Shown: positions 14,843-23,401, counted from the stretch's first letter. The stretch: DNA of 44,937 nucleotides from Klebsiella pneumoniae (GCA_945869725.1 CAMBPO010000019.1:1-44937); one strand, 5' to 3'. Made by a program: numbers and translations. The notes: generated by a model from the sequence alone, not told the origin.

Positions 14843-16576
14843 TTAGCCCAGTCCCAAGCGCTGAATGGCCTGTTGGCGCAACAGTTTTTTGGCAATTTTG
14901 CCACTGGCAATGCGTTCCAGTTGCTCTGCCTGAATCAGGATGTGGCTGGGCACCTTGTAATGCGCAATGTGAGCCCCTAGAAACGCTTGCAGCTGTTCTG
15001 CACTGACGCTTGAGCCAGGTTTTGTCATGATTGTTGCGCCAACAATTTCTCCCAGCCGTTCATCTGGCAAACCATACACAGCGGCTTCAAAGACATCGGG
15101 ATGCTCTGACAGGGCGTACTCCACTTCCGCGCATGCCACGTTTTCACCACCGCGAATCACAATGTCCTTGGCCCTGTCTTTGATGATGACAAACCCGTGT
15201 TCATCAAGCAGACCCAGATCACCGGTATGGAACCAGCCGTTTTTGATGACTGCTGCCGTATCTTCTGGGCGGTTCCAGTAACCTTTCATGACGGTCGCGC
15301 CTTTGATGCAGATTTCTCCGATCTGGCTGGCGGGCAGTTCATTGCCGTTTTCATCTTCGATACGAATCTGGGTCACAGGTTGTGTGGGTCTGCCAGTGCT
15401 TTCGGGTTTGGACAGGTAAAAGGCGCCGGTAATCGTGGCACCGATAGCATTAGTCTCTGTCAAACCATAACCCAGCCCGGGTTGCACTATCGGGGAGAAC
15501 TTTTTCTGCATCATTGTCAGATGCCCCGGCGGTCTTGATGCGCCGCCGCTTTGCACAATGCGCAGACTGCGCAGATCGGTCTGTTCAAAGCGCGGGGAGT
15601 TCATTACTTCCCAAGTCATGGTTGGAACACCGTGCAGGACAGATAAGCGTTCTGTTTCGATCAGTTCCAACGCTTTGTCAGCGTTCCATTTGTACATCAT
15701 CACCAATTTGCGTTGATAGGCAAAGCTGGCCAGAAACTGGGCGTGACAACCGGTGACGTGGAACAGGGGCACATTGCAAAGAATCGCCGGATCAAACTCC
15801 GGATTCTTTTCAACAAGCTCAGGACGCAGGGTTTCTGCTGCCTCTTTAACAAACACCCAGCTGAAAATTGCGTTAACAATATTGCGATGTGTTGATAACA
15901 CGCCCTTGGGTGTCCCGGTCGATCCCGAGGTATAAATGATAGAGGCATTGTCATCGGGTGATACTTTAAGGGTTTTGAAATCCAGCGCTGGGCGATGTTT
16001 GTGTTTGTCCAATAGTTGATAAAACTCGGGGTATTGCGTGTATCCCTCATTCGGTTTGATTGAAATGATTTGCACATTGGTCTGAGTCATGACCGGTTTT
16101 AGCGTGTTGATGCGTTCCTGATCGGCGAACAACACCTTGGCGCCACTGTCCTTAAGGCCAAAGACCAGTTCGCTGCTTTGCCACCAAGAGTTCATCGGCA
16201 CAACAACTGCGCCAATCATCGTGATGGCCATAAACGCCAGGCACCATTCTGGATAGTTGCGAGAGCAAATGGCTACCCGGTCACCCTTTTGTATTTGATA
16301 GTGTTCAATCAATACCAGGGACATGCGTTCTGCGATTTCTATTGTCTGCCGGAAGCTGAATCGCTCCTGCTCGTAAACCAGGAAATCCCGCTCAGCGGCC
16401 TGCAAACCAATAAGGTAGACCTCACGCAGATTTTCAGGAACACGTTCAAACACCACTTGCTCAACCCCGTCAAGGGTCATTTTGGTGACGGCTAATGGAG
16501 AGCCAGGGGCTTTTAGCTTGATAACAATATCTCTGAGCTGGCTCAGATCCTGTTCAATTTGTTGCGCTGTTAACAT
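14843..16576 (-). CDS. Acyl-CoA synthetase (AMP-forming, class I adenylate-forming enzyme)
   Basis: A 577-aa cytoplasmic ligase of the ANL superfamily, activating a carboxylic acid with ATP and CoA. Motifs: phosphate-binding YTSGSTGTPKGVLSTHRN, the GYGLTETNAIG (A5-type) loop, GWFHTGDLG with the following KDRAKDIVIRGGENV hinge, and the catalytic C-terminal lysine region in SGKIAKKLLR. Length and motif spacing are normal for medium/long-chain fatty acyl-CoA synthetases, but the exact acid cannot be read from sequence. It starts 6 bp after the oxidoreductase stop, so the two genes form a leftward operon, suggesting a shared catabolic role. Confidence 0.92.
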   Translation of the reverse strand: MLTAQQIEQDLSQLRDIVIKLKAPGSPLAVTKMTLDGVEQVVFERVPENLREVYLIGLQAAERDFLVYEQERFSFRQTIEIAERMSLVLIEHYQIQKGDRVAICSRNYPEWCLAFMAITMIGAVVVPMNSWWQSSELVFGLKDSGAKVLFADQERINTLKPVMTQTNVQIISIKPNEGYTQYPEFYQLLDKHKHRPALDFKTLKVSPDDNASIIYTSGSTGTPKGVLSTHRNIVNAIFSWVFVKEAAETLRPELVEKNPEFDPAILCNVPLFHVTGCHAQFLASFAYQRKLVMMYKWNADKALELIETERLSVLHGVPTMTWEVMNSPRFEQTDLRSLRIVQSGGASRPPGHLTMMQKKFSPIVQPGLGYGLTETNAIGATITGAFYLSKPESTGRPTQPVTQIRIEDENGNELPASQIGEICIKGATVMKGYWNRPEDTAAVIKNGWFHTGDLGLLDEHGFVIIKDRAKDIVIRGGENVACAEVEYALSEHPDVFEAAVYGLPDERLGEIVGATIMTKPGSSVSAEQLQAFLGAHIAHYKVPSHILIQAEQLERIASGKIAKKLLRQQAIQRLGLG

Positions 16577-16582
16577 GCCTGC

Positions 16583-17566
16583 TCACTCTTTAGATATTTC
16601 AAATGTCACTTTGCCCATGACTTTCCGGTCACGGAACACACTGAATGCGGCCACGTAATCTTCAAAAGCGAATGACTCGGTCACGATAGGTTTGATCTTG
16701 CCGGCGGTGTACATGTCAAACAATTCCTGAAAGTTACGCTCATACTCCTCGGGCTCTTCCTTGCGGAAACGACCCAGGAACACACCAACCATTGAACTGC
16801 CTTTGAGTAATGCCAGATTGGCAGGGTACGTGGGGATGCGTCCACTGGTAAAACCTACAACCAGCAGGCGGCCATTCCAGGCGATGCTGCGGGTGGACTG
16901 ATCAAAAAGATCACCACCCACCGGATCGTAGATAACATCTGCCCCGCGGTCGTTGGTCAAGGCTTTGACCTTTTCTTTAAGATCACCATCACCATAGTTC
17001 AGCAACTCATCGGGCCCGGCTTGTTTTACAAACGCCAGTTTTTCATCGCTGCTCGCGGCAGCAATTACCCGGGCGCCCATCAGTTTGCCCAGTTCTACGG
17101 CGGCCATACCAACACCGCCACTGGCGCCCAGCACTAACAAGGTTTCGCCTTTTTTCAGCTGTGCCCGCTGCTTGAGGGCGTGATAAGAGGTGGTATAGAC
17201 CATGGCAAATCCGGATGCAGTTTTGAAATCCATGCTGTCTGGTATCTTTCGCAACCCGGCTGCCGTGCAACGGACTTGTTCCGCCATGCCGCCAATCGAC
17301 GGTGTCGCCATCACCCTGTCACCAATCTCAAAGCCGCTGATACCCTGGCCGAGCTTGATGATCACTCCGCCAACCTCAGATCCTGGCGAAAATGGCATGG
17401 GGGGCTGGAATTGATACTTGCCCTGAATTTGCAGGGTGTCGGGAAAATTCAATGATGCCGCGTAGACTTGAACAATCGCCTCGTCAGCGCCGGGTTCAAG
17501 ATCAGCCACTTCTTCGATGACCAGATTCTCTGGGGGACCGTAAGATTTGCATAATAAGGCTTTCAT
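16583..17566 (-). CDS. NADPH:quinone oxidoreductase-like, MDR-family dehydrogenase
   Basis: A 327-aa protein from the ATG at 17566, preceded by GGAG with 6-bp spacing. It belongs to the medium-chain dehydrogenase/reductase superfamily, zeta-crystallin/QOR type: a GroES-like N-terminal domain (ALLCKSYGPPENLVIEE) and a Rossmann fold with LVLGASGGVGMAAVELGKLM. The structural and catalytic cysteine/histidine zinc ligands of alcohol dehydrogenases are absent, as in zinc-free quinone reductases. It probably reduces quinones or enoyl/enone substrates with NADPH. It heads the leftward operon with the acyl-CoA synthetase. Confidence 0.9.
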   Translation of the reverse strand: MKALLCKSYGPPENLVIEEVADLEPGADEAIVQVYAASLNFPDTLQIQGKYQFQPPMPFSPGSEVGGVIIKLGQGISGFEIGDRVMATPSIGGMAEQVRCTAAGLRKIPDSMDFKTASGFAMVYTTSYHALKQRAQLKKGETLLVLGASGGVGMAAVELGKLMGARVIAAASSDEKLAFVKQAGPDELLNYGDGDLKEKVKALTNDRGADVIYDPVGGDLFDQSTRSIAWNGRLLVVGFTSGRIPTYPANLALLKGSSMVGVFLGRFRKEEPEEYERNFQELFDMYTAGKIKPIVTESFAFEDYVAAFSVFRDRKVMGKVTFEISKE

Positions 17567-17749
17567 CAAGTACTCCGTTGCATAGTGGTAAAGAGTTGTT
17601 TCAGCCTTATATGACCTCGGCTGGCAATCACAGGCGCAGATTCAAACATGTTTGCGCTGCACAGACAACCTGCGCAGCCGTGCCGTATAATGCCGGCCGA
17701 TTGGGTCACCGTAGGTGGCAAAACATTTATCCGGGACAGGCTCGATACC

Positions 17750-18577
17750 ATGGCTGCTGAACGCTTGCGCAGACAACTTTTGAAAGACACTGGCATCACC
17801 TGCTGGTTCCCCAGAGCACCGATGCCGGGTGCAACGCCTTCGCACCAGGTATGTGTTGAACTCGCAGATGAATCAGCACCTGTGCGCAAATCACAAACTG
17901 TCATGACACCCAGCCAGACACCCAGCCAGACACCCAGCCAGACACCCAGCCAAATACCTTCGCCGCTGCCCTCGGCTGTGCAGCTGCTGAGTACAGTGTT
18001 GGCCCCCACGCCGGTGGTTTTTAAAGAGCCTGTGGTCCATGCTGTTCAACCGGCGAGTGTCCTGCAGTCTGTGGCGCCAGATATCACTGCTCCCTTTGGA
18101 TTCAGCTGGTTTGTGATCGACAAGCGATTGTCTGTGCTGGCAATGTTGCCGCCCGGCGCGTCCCGGTTGTCAGGCAGTTGTCGATTGATGCTGGAACGTA
18201 TGTTGGGCGCCTTGCACACGCCCTGGCAGTCCATGGCTCTGGATGAGCAAAGTTTTCATTGGCCCTTTACAGAAATGCCCGAGTTGGCGGTTGATGCAGA
18301 TGCCGCAAAGCAGGCGGTTGAAGGATTTGTCGCCAGGCGTCTGCGTGTGAGCCCAACTGCGATGTTGCTGGTGCTGGGTGATGAGTTGCCGTGGTTTCTC
18401 AGACAAACCGCTGTAGACCATGCTGAAGAAGGTGCTGGCCAGTTGCTGATTCACAGACACTTTGAATTCGCGATGTTATGTACGCACTCGCTGCACGCCA
18501 TGGAGCAAGATGCCGGCCTGAAGCGGGCAGCGTGGCAATCCATGCAGTTGCTGCGTGAGCGACTTGGCAGAAGCTGA
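17750..18577 (+). CDS. HolD-like protein (putative DNA polymerase III psi-type subunit)
   Basis: A 275-aa protein from the ATG at 17750; upstream in-frame starts exist but add unconserved sequence. The N-terminus, RRQLLKDTGITCWFPRAPMPG, resembles the start of HolD (psi), which has a similar LGITQWxLRRP segment. Location directly before rimI matches holD-rimI of Escherichia coli and the equivalent Pseudomonas gene. A Pro/Thr/Ser/Gln linker (about 50-75), partly a tandem repeat, joins this to a C-terminal domain of about 170 residues. Psi bridges the clamp loader and single-strand binding protein. This protein is twice the usual HolD length, so function is inferred from the short N-terminal match and synteny. 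Confidence 0.6.
   Translation: MAAERLRRQLLKDTGITCWFPRAPMPGATPSHQVCVELADESAPVRKSQTVMTPSQTPSQTPSQTPSQIPSPLPSAVQLLSTVLAPTPVVFKEPVVHAVQPASVLQSVAPDITAPFGFSWFVIDKRLSVLAMLPPGASRLSGSCRLMLERMLGALHTPWQSMALDEQSFHWPFTEMPELAVDADAAKQAVEGFVARRLRVSPTAMLLVLGDELPWFLRQTAVDHAEEGAGQLLIHRHFEFAMLCTHSLHAMEQDAGLKRAAWQSMQLLRERLGRS
17905..17952 (+). repeat. Four perfect 12-bp tandem repeats (TPSQ codons) in the HolD-like gene
   Basis: The unit gacacccagcca occurs four times without mismatch between 17905 and 17952, encoding repeated Thr-Pro-Ser-Gln. As a multiple of three it can expand or contract without a frameshift. It lies in the predicted flexible linker. Confidence 0.95.
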
Positions 18578-18579
18578 CG

Positions 18580-19062
18580 ATGATATTCCAGACCATGACA
18601 GACCCGGGCCCGGTTGTGTGCCGTCGTATGCGGCCAAGTGACCTTGACCAGGTGGTTACAAACGAAGAAATTTCCTATCCTAACCCCTGGAGCCGGCGCA
18701 TTTTTCTGGATTGTTTGCGCAGTGGCTATGAATGTTGGGTGTTGGCCACCCGGGAGCGCATTCTGGCGCATGGCGTGCTGAGCGCGGCGGTTGGTGAAAG
18801 CCATCTGTTGACACTGTGTGTTCACCCGGATGCGAGGCGCAAAGCCTACGGTCGACGAATGCTAAGGCACTTGATAAATGAAGCGCGGCGACTGGGAGCG
18901 CATACCTGTTTTCTGGAGGTGCGTCCTTCAAACGAAGCGGCGCGATCGCTGTATTACAGCATGGGATTTGTGCAGGTTGGAGAGCGAAGGGCGTACTATC
19001 CGGCTGATACAGGAAGCACCCTGCGGGAAGATGCTCTGATACTATCGTGTGTATTGATGTGA
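18580..19062 (+). CDS. rimI: Ribosomal-protein alanine N-acetyltransferase RimI
   Basis: A 160-aa GNAT-family enzyme that acetylates the N-terminal Ala of ribosomal protein S18 in Escherichia coli. Family features: the NPWSRRIFLDCL substrate segment, LCVHPDARRKAYGRRMLRHL (acetyl-CoA pyrophosphate loop) and LEVRPSNEAARSLYYSMGF. In the loop, the first glycine of the usual RxGxG/A pattern is replaced (RKAYGR), a mild oddity. It starts 2 bp after the HolD-like stop, so the pair is an operon, as in other gammaproteobacteria. Confidence 0.92.
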   Translation: MIFQTMTDPGPVVCRRMRPSDLDQVVTNEEISYPNPWSRRIFLDCLRSGYECWVLATRERILAHGVLSAAVGESHLLTLCVHPDARRKAYGRRMLRHLINEARRLGAHTCFLEVRPSNEAARSLYYSMGFVQVGERRAYYPADTGSTLREDALILSCVLM

Positions 19063-19080
19063 TCGAAAACCGGAGACTGT

Positions 19081-19983
19081 GTGGGTAATCTGGCTAAAGC
19101 GACTAAGTACCAGCAACAGCAACAGCGTCTTGTGCGCGTGTCTGCTGTTGCGGTGATATGTGTCATGTTTTTTGTGGCATTGATGCCGGCTCGTCAAGTA
19201 TCAGCACAACAGGCGTCAGTTCACCAACTGCCACAACTAACCGATGCGCAGGCGGCATGGATTGCTGATCAGATTTTTGCGAACGAATGCAATCGCCAGA
19301 TCAGTTGCCTGACAAGCTGGAACGTGGGAGAGGATTTTCCATCACTGGGTATCGGTCATTTCATCTGGTATCGAGAAGGTCAGCAGGAGCGCTTTGTTGA
19401 AAGTTTTCCGGATCTGCTGGCCTACTACGTAGCGCGCGGTGTGGACCTGCCGTCGTGGTTATCCGGTCAGGCCGGCTGGAATTCACCTTGGGCAACCCGC
19501 GAAGAATTTAATGCTGAGCTTGATGCGTCGCTCATGCGCGAATTCCGTGAATTTCTGCTGGAGACTCGTGCCATTCAGGCCGAGTTTATTGTCCGGCGCT
19601 TACAACAGAGTCTGCCGCTCATCAGTGCTGCCAGTGAATCCCCCGTGCTCATCAGTGAGCTGTTTTATGAGGTGGCCAATACTGAAGTGCCACAAGGTAT
19701 GTACGCACTGATAGACTACGTGAACTTCAAGGGTGAAGGCACCGCCGCCAGTGAACGTTATCAGGGCAAGGGCTGGGGACTTCTGCAGGTGCTTGAGAGC
19801 ATGCTGCAATCCAAAAGTGATGAGCCTTTGCTGGACCAGTTTGCCAGCGCAGCCCGAGACGTTTTGGCCCGCCGCATTGCCAATGCGCCGCCAGAGCGCG
19901 GCGAAGAACGATGGAGGCAGGGTTGGAATAACCGCACACTTACCTATCAGCAGTCAAACACGCAGCAGGCAGACACGCAATGA
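19081..19983 (+). CDS. Exported conserved protein with lysozyme-like GIGH motif
   Basis: A 300-aa protein from a GTG at 19081 with GGAG 5 bp upstream. A hydrophobic segment at about 18-36 followed by VSAQQ suggests a signal peptide with cleavage near residue 43. The mature part has FANECNRQISC (E69, C70, C76, possible disulfide), then EDFPSLGIGHFIWY (85-97). The order Glu...Asp...GIGH recalls the active-site region of T4-type lysozymes, so a peptidoglycan-acting enzyme is possible. I do not recognise a characterised family, and the remainder is helix-rich without further motifs. Its stop overlaps the hisC start (ATGA at 19980-19983). Confidence 0.85.
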   Translation: MGNLAKATKYQQQQQRLVRVSAVAVICVMFFVALMPARQVSAQQASVHQLPQLTDAQAAWIADQIFANECNRQISCLTSWNVGEDFPSLGIGHFIWYREGQQERFVESFPDLLAYYVARGVDLPSWLSGQAGWNSPWATREEFNAELDASLMREFREFLLETRAIQAEFIVRRLQQSLPLISAASESPVLISELFYEVANTEVPQGMYALIDYVNFKGEGTAASERYQGKGWGLLQVLESMLQSKSDEPLLDQFASAARDVLARRIANAPPERGEERWRQGWNNRTLTYQQSNTQQADTQ

Positions 19984-21086
19984 ACTACGAACGACCCGGC
20001 ATCCGGCGTATGGAAGGTTATACCTTTGGTGAGCAGCCTGCCCAGACACAAGTGATCAAACTCAATACCAATGAAAATCCCTACCCTGCCACGGCAGCGG
20101 TGGCGGCTGTGTTGAGTGCTCTCAAGGTAGAAGATCTGCGCCGTTATCCGCAGCCCTATGCCAATGGCTTTCGCGATGTCGCCGCTCAGTTTCACGGGGT
20201 AGGGCGGGACAACATCATGGCGACCAATGGCGGCGACGAATTGCTGAGACTGGCGATTACCACCTTTGTTGACGCCGGGCAGATTCTGGGGATGGCGGAG
20301 CCGAGTTACTCCCTGTATCCCGTGCTGGCCGCGGTGCAGGGTTGTAAAGTCGCACGTATCCCATTGAAAGATGACTGGTCGTTGCCGCAGGATTTTGCGG
20401 CGCGGCTGAATGCTGAAGGCGCAAAACTGGCATTTGTGGTCAATCCACACGCTCCGTCTGGCAAAATTATGCCAGTAGTTCAGCTTCGACAACTCGCTGC
20501 CGAGTTCAAAGGCGTGCTGGTGATTGATGAAGCGTATGCAGACTTTGTAGATCCCGAACTGGCCTACAACGCAGTGCCGTTGATTCATGAATTCGACAAT
20601 GTCATGTTGCTGAGAACCCTCAGTAAGGGGTATTCACTGGCCGGACTGCGATTCGCATACGCTATTGCCCCGGCTTCCCTTCTGGAGCCTATGCTGTACA
20701 AGACCCGTGACAGTTATAACACTGATTTTTTATCGCAACAGTTGGCGCAGGCAGCGATTGAGTCCAGCGATCAGGCCGCCAGCAGTTGGGCGTTGGTGCG
20801 CAGTGAGCGAGCCAGGCTCACGCAAGTGTTAGGTGAGTTGGGATTTGCAGTGATGCCCAGTCAGAGTAACTTCGTACTGGCATCCGTCCCTGCACAAAGT
20901 ACTGCCGCAGACAATGATCAGCTGGCGCTCAGTTTGTACCAACAGTTGAAGGATGATGGCATTCTGGTGCGCTATTTTGATCAGGTCCGGTTGCGTGACA
21001 AGCTGCGTATCACCGTGGGTACTGAGGCTCAGAACAACCGTTTGCTTGATTGCCTTGCGCATTATCTGCAGACGCAAAAAAGCTGA
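19980..21086 (+). CDS. hisC: Histidinol-phosphate aminotransferase
   Basis: A 368-aa PLP-dependent class I/II aminotransferase that converts imidazole-acetol phosphate and glutamate to histidinol phosphate. Signature stretches: LNTNENPYP near 28-36, NGGDELLRL at 83-91, VVNPHAPSG at 153-161, VIDEAYADF at 181-189 and the PLP lysine K216 in TLSKGYSLAGLR. It stands apart from other his genes and is translationally coupled to the preceding exported protein, an unusual partner. Many gammaproteobacteria carry more than one hisC-like gene, so related substrates (aromatic amino acids) cannot be excluded. Confidence 0.9.
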   Translation: MNYERPGIRRMEGYTFGEQPAQTQVIKLNTNENPYPATAAVAAVLSALKVEDLRRYPQPYANGFRDVAAQFHGVGRDNIMATNGGDELLRLAITTFVDAGQILGMAEPSYSLYPVLAAVQGCKVARIPLKDDWSLPQDFAARLNAEGAKLAFVVNPHAPSGKIMPVVQLRQLAAEFKGVLVIDEAYADFVDPELAYNAVPLIHEFDNVMLLRTLSKGYSLAGLRFAYAIAPASLLEPMLYKTRDSYNTDFLSQQLAQAAIESSDQAASSWALVRSERARLTQVLGELGFAVMPSQSNFVLASVPAQSTAADNDQLALSLYQQLKDDGILVRYFDQVRLRDKLRITVGTEAQNNRLLDCLAHYLQTQKS

Positions 21087-21120
21087 GAGCAGGTAAATTC
21101 GCGCTTTGTGAGGGATACGC

Positions 21121-21630
21121 ATGATTGATGATGTGTTTTGTCCAGGCACGTCTGACACCCCGGAGAAGCCTGCGCGTCAAACGCCCTGTCCTCGCTGTAA
21201 GCAGCCAATGCGCCGTATTGTCGGCAAAATGGGGCCTTTCTGGGGATGCACTGCTTATCCGGCCTGTGACGAGCGTTTGTTTGATGTCGATGGTAAGCCC
21301 TCTGCCACACCGGACGAACGCTTCCGGTGCCCGGTTTGCACACGGCCTCTGGTCAGGGCGGATGGCAACTATTGGTACTGTACCGGTTACAACAAGGGGT
21401 GTAAGGTCACTCTGGCAGATCAGGACGGGCAGCCGGCCAAGTCTTGGCGATGTCCGACCTGCGGGCATCTGCTGAAACAACGCAAAGGCAAGAGTGGCGT
21501 TTTCTGGGGCTGTTCGCAATATCCACTGTGTACTGTGAGTTTTGCTGATCAGGATGGGCAGCCAAAGTTTCAAAAACAGCTGTCGACCTTGAAGAAATCA
21601 ATTGACACTGATAACCATAGTCAAGCGTGA
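21121..21630 (+). CDS. Topoisomerase-type C4 zinc-finger protein
   Basis: A 169-aa protein made of three C4 zinc fingers of the topoisomerase I C-terminal type (zf-C4_Topoisom). Cysteine sets are C23/C26/C43/C49, C70/C73/C87/C94 and C111/C114/C131/C137, each followed by an aspartate-rich DxDG turn. In topoisomerase I these fingers bind single-stranded DNA; here they stand alone without a catalytic domain, as in the YrdD-like family. It follows hisC by 34 bp in the same direction. The specific role is unknown, but nucleic-acid binding is likely. Confidence 0.88.
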   Translation: MIDDVFCPGTSDTPEKPARQTPCPRCKQPMRRIVGKMGPFWGCTAYPACDERLFDVDGKPSATPDERFRCPVCTRPLVRADGNYWYCTGYNKGCKVTLADQDGQPAKSWRCPTCGHLLKQRKGKSGVFWGCSQYPLCTVSFADQDGQPKFQKQLSTLKKSIDTDNHSQA

Positions 21631-21669
21631 TAGTTCACCAAAAAATTCAGCCTGCCGGGAAGATCACCA

Positions 21670-21960
21670 GTGAGTAATTCTGAAAAGACAACCAAGGAGC
21701 GGCCCAAGCGGCGAAGAATTCCTGTCTTGATGAGGGCGACGTTTGCAGGTCTGGCAATCGCGCTGACGTCACTGTGGGCTTTGACAGTTTCTTACGATAT
21801 ATCCAGAGAGGAGTTGCTTGGTTTTCTGCTTGGCAGCGTTTTATTGCTGTTTGGAGTGCTGCTGACCGCTGCGATACTGGTAAGCCTCATCAAAGTTCTG
21901 TCATGGCTGATTTCCAGAATAAAAAAACCTGCCACAGAAGATGAGACGCAACAGGATTAA
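21670..21960 (+). CDS. Small two-helix membrane protein of unknown function
   Basis: A 96-aa protein from a GTG at 21670 with GGAAG about 9 bp upstream. A basic N-terminus (KERPKRRR) precedes two hydrophobic segments, about 24-44 and 52-80, and the tail is charged. By the positive-inside rule both ends should be cytoplasmic. I recognise no family. It follows the zinc-finger gene by 39 bp and may be co-transcribed with it. Confidence 0.65.
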   Translation: MSNSEKTTKERPKRRRIPVLMRATFAGLAIALTSLWALTVSYDISREELLGFLLGSVLLLFGVLLTAAILVSLIKVLSWLISRIKKPATEDETQQD

Positions 21961-22080
21961 AGGCCATTGCAAGTTCAGGCCGCCATCAGCGCCTATCTTT
22001 CCTGATCGTATTGCCAAGCCGGTAAGCACAATGCCCCATAAAATAGAAGGGATAACAGTGTAAAGATATGTGAGTTGCAT
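21901..22080 (-). CDS. Possible 59-aa membrane peptide
   Basis: A leftward ATG at 22080 has a good ribosome-binding site (GGAG at 22086-22089, 5-bp spacing). The 59-aa product has one clear hydrophobic helix (YTVIPSILWGIVLTGLAI) and a hydrophobic C-terminus. The last 60 bp overlap the convergent membrane-protein gene, which weakens the case. The frame also continues upstream to 22179, but the ATG fits the translation signal better. No family recognised. Confidence 0.3.
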   Translation of the reverse strand: MQLTYLYTVIPSILWGIVLTGLAIRSGKIGADGGLNLQWPLILLRLIFCGRFFYSGNQP

Positions 22081-22656
22081 TGATTCTCCGGGGACTGAAT
22101 TTGCAGTCATTGCCTTCCAACATCGCAGCTCTGATTGGTGCGCGTAAAACCGTAGTAAAAACATAGAGAAAACGCTCAAAATTGTAGTTGTCTGTTAAGC
22201 GCAGGGTGTTTTATGCACATTGATGTCAGGCATGTCAATTAATTGCATAAAGACTTTCGGTGCTGCCGTATAGCCCTTTAAAAATCATATATCATTGAAA
22301 TGTAAGAATAATATACTTGTACAAAAAATGATCAATCTGACTCGGCGCGCTATCCTGCAAGCATTTTTTGCTGTTGTAAGCAACTTATCCACTGAGTTAT
22401 CCACAGATTCTGTGGACAATAAAAATCACCAAAAAAAATCGCAACAATTTCACCAGAGTCAATCGGTTTTCCGACTTTTTTTGTGTATTTTTTCGGCTGG
22501 GCCGATCGTTTTTAAGTGTGAATTACCGACACATTACTGTCATTGAATTGTTACCAGGATGCCCATATCCTGAGTTTTGGAACCGGTTTTCTGCTGGTGG
22601 AAAATCAAGACTAGTGATATTGTACTTTTACACGTTTTTAAAGGGTCTGACGCATT
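22081..22656. other. AT-rich non-coding region
   Basis: About 575 bp without a convincing gene, more AT-rich than its flanks. It holds the DnaA-box cluster listed separately. A short frame at 22295-22546 runs through those boxes and has no family features. I found no clear terminator, RNA gene or strong promoter; the promoter of the orphan gene at 22657 must lie here. Confidence 0.6.
22385..22419. promoter_or_regulatory. Cluster of three DnaA boxes
   Basis: TTATCCACT (22385-22393), the perfect consensus TTATCCACA (22397-22405) and, in the opposite orientation, TTGTCCACA (read on the minus strand of 22411-22419) lie within 35 bp. The second and third form an inverted repeat with arms 22400-22406 and 22410-22416. 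Flanks are AT-rich. No dnaA, dnaN, gidA or rpmH gene is nearby, so this is more likely a regulatory or DnaA-titration site than the main oriC. Function is inferred from sequence match only. Confidence 0.6.
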
Positions 22657-23301
22657 ATGGTTGAACTCTCCGGTAACATTCCTTTTCTTTGGCGTCTCAG
22701 CCCCGAATCCAGCGAAGGCTTTTGCATGGTGTCGATGGTTGTACCCTTTGAGTCCGAAGATGAGGAAGAGGAGTCCCGCGATCTGACCATCGAAACCAGC
22801 GTAGTAAGCTTTTCCTCGGACAGCAGTCGTTCCGAGCGCGAAGAAATGCTGGAATGGAATCAGGACGACATGAGCCTGTTTCTGAAACTGGTCACTTTTC
22901 ACCAACAGGGTGCTGACGCCCCTGCACTCGATTCTGTCCGCGTTGATCTGACTGATCCTGAAATCATCGATATTATTCATGTAGTGGCGGCTGCCGGATT
23001 CGGAACAGCCTACGCCTCAGAGGGTATCGTCGAAGATTCGGTAGGGCGTTATCCGCCGCATGTATGTGATCTGGGCAGCTTTGCCGCGCTGAATACCGTG
23101 GATGGTTTCAAGCGCTGTGTTGTAGTCGATATGGACAGTGAGGATGTTGTAGTCGTGTTGCAGGATGATATCGATGTGGTGTCAATCGGCGAATACGACA
23201 AACTTGATCGCCACGATTTGCTCATGGTGAAACAAACTGATCTGCTGCATCCGGATTTTGCAGCTGTGTTGGTCCGCCCTCCGCACGCCACATTACACTG
23301 A
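22657..23301 (+). CDS. Orphan acidic protein of unknown function
   Basis: A 214-aa acidic protein. The N-terminal third has a run of Glu/Asp and Ser (ESEDEEEESRD, then SFSSDSSRSERE), probably disordered. The C-terminal two thirds look folded, with repeated hydrophobic beta-like stretches (CVVVDMDSEDVVVVLQDD). No signal peptide, membrane helix or known motif is seen. AAGGG about 10 bp before the ATG is a modest ribosome-binding site. It lies alone between the DnaA-box region and the peptide transporter operon. Confidence 0.7.
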   Translation: MVELSGNIPFLWRLSPESSEGFCMVSMVVPFESEDEEEESRDLTIETSVVSFSSDSSRSEREEMLEWNQDDMSLFLKLVTFHQQGADAPALDSVRVDLTDPEIIDIIHVVAAAGFGTAYASEGIVEDSVGRYPPHVCDLGSFAALNTVDGFKRCVVVDMDSEDVVVVLQDDIDVVSIGEYDKLDRHDLLMVKQTDLLHPDFAAVLVRPPHATLH

Positions 23302-23328
23302 TCAGACTTGCTGGAACTCGCTCTTGTT

Positions 23329-23357
23329 TTGACCCGCGTTTTGCTGTTAAGTAGGAA
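23329..23357 (+). promoter_or_regulatory. Candidate promoter of the peptide transporter operon
   Basis: TTGACC (23329-23334), a five-of-six match to the -35 consensus, is followed after 17 bp by TAGGAA (23352-23357), a weak -10. It lies about 45 bp before the first transporter gene. The -10 match is poor, so this is tentative. Confidence 0.3.
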
Positions 23358-23401
23358 TAAGATTTTCTCACCTGACACAACAACAAAACAGGGGGCGGCT
23401 T

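Noticed and set aside
22295..22546. Short frame of 83 codons across the AT-rich gap
   Set aside because: It runs through the DnaA boxes, has no ribosome-binding site and no protein-like composition.
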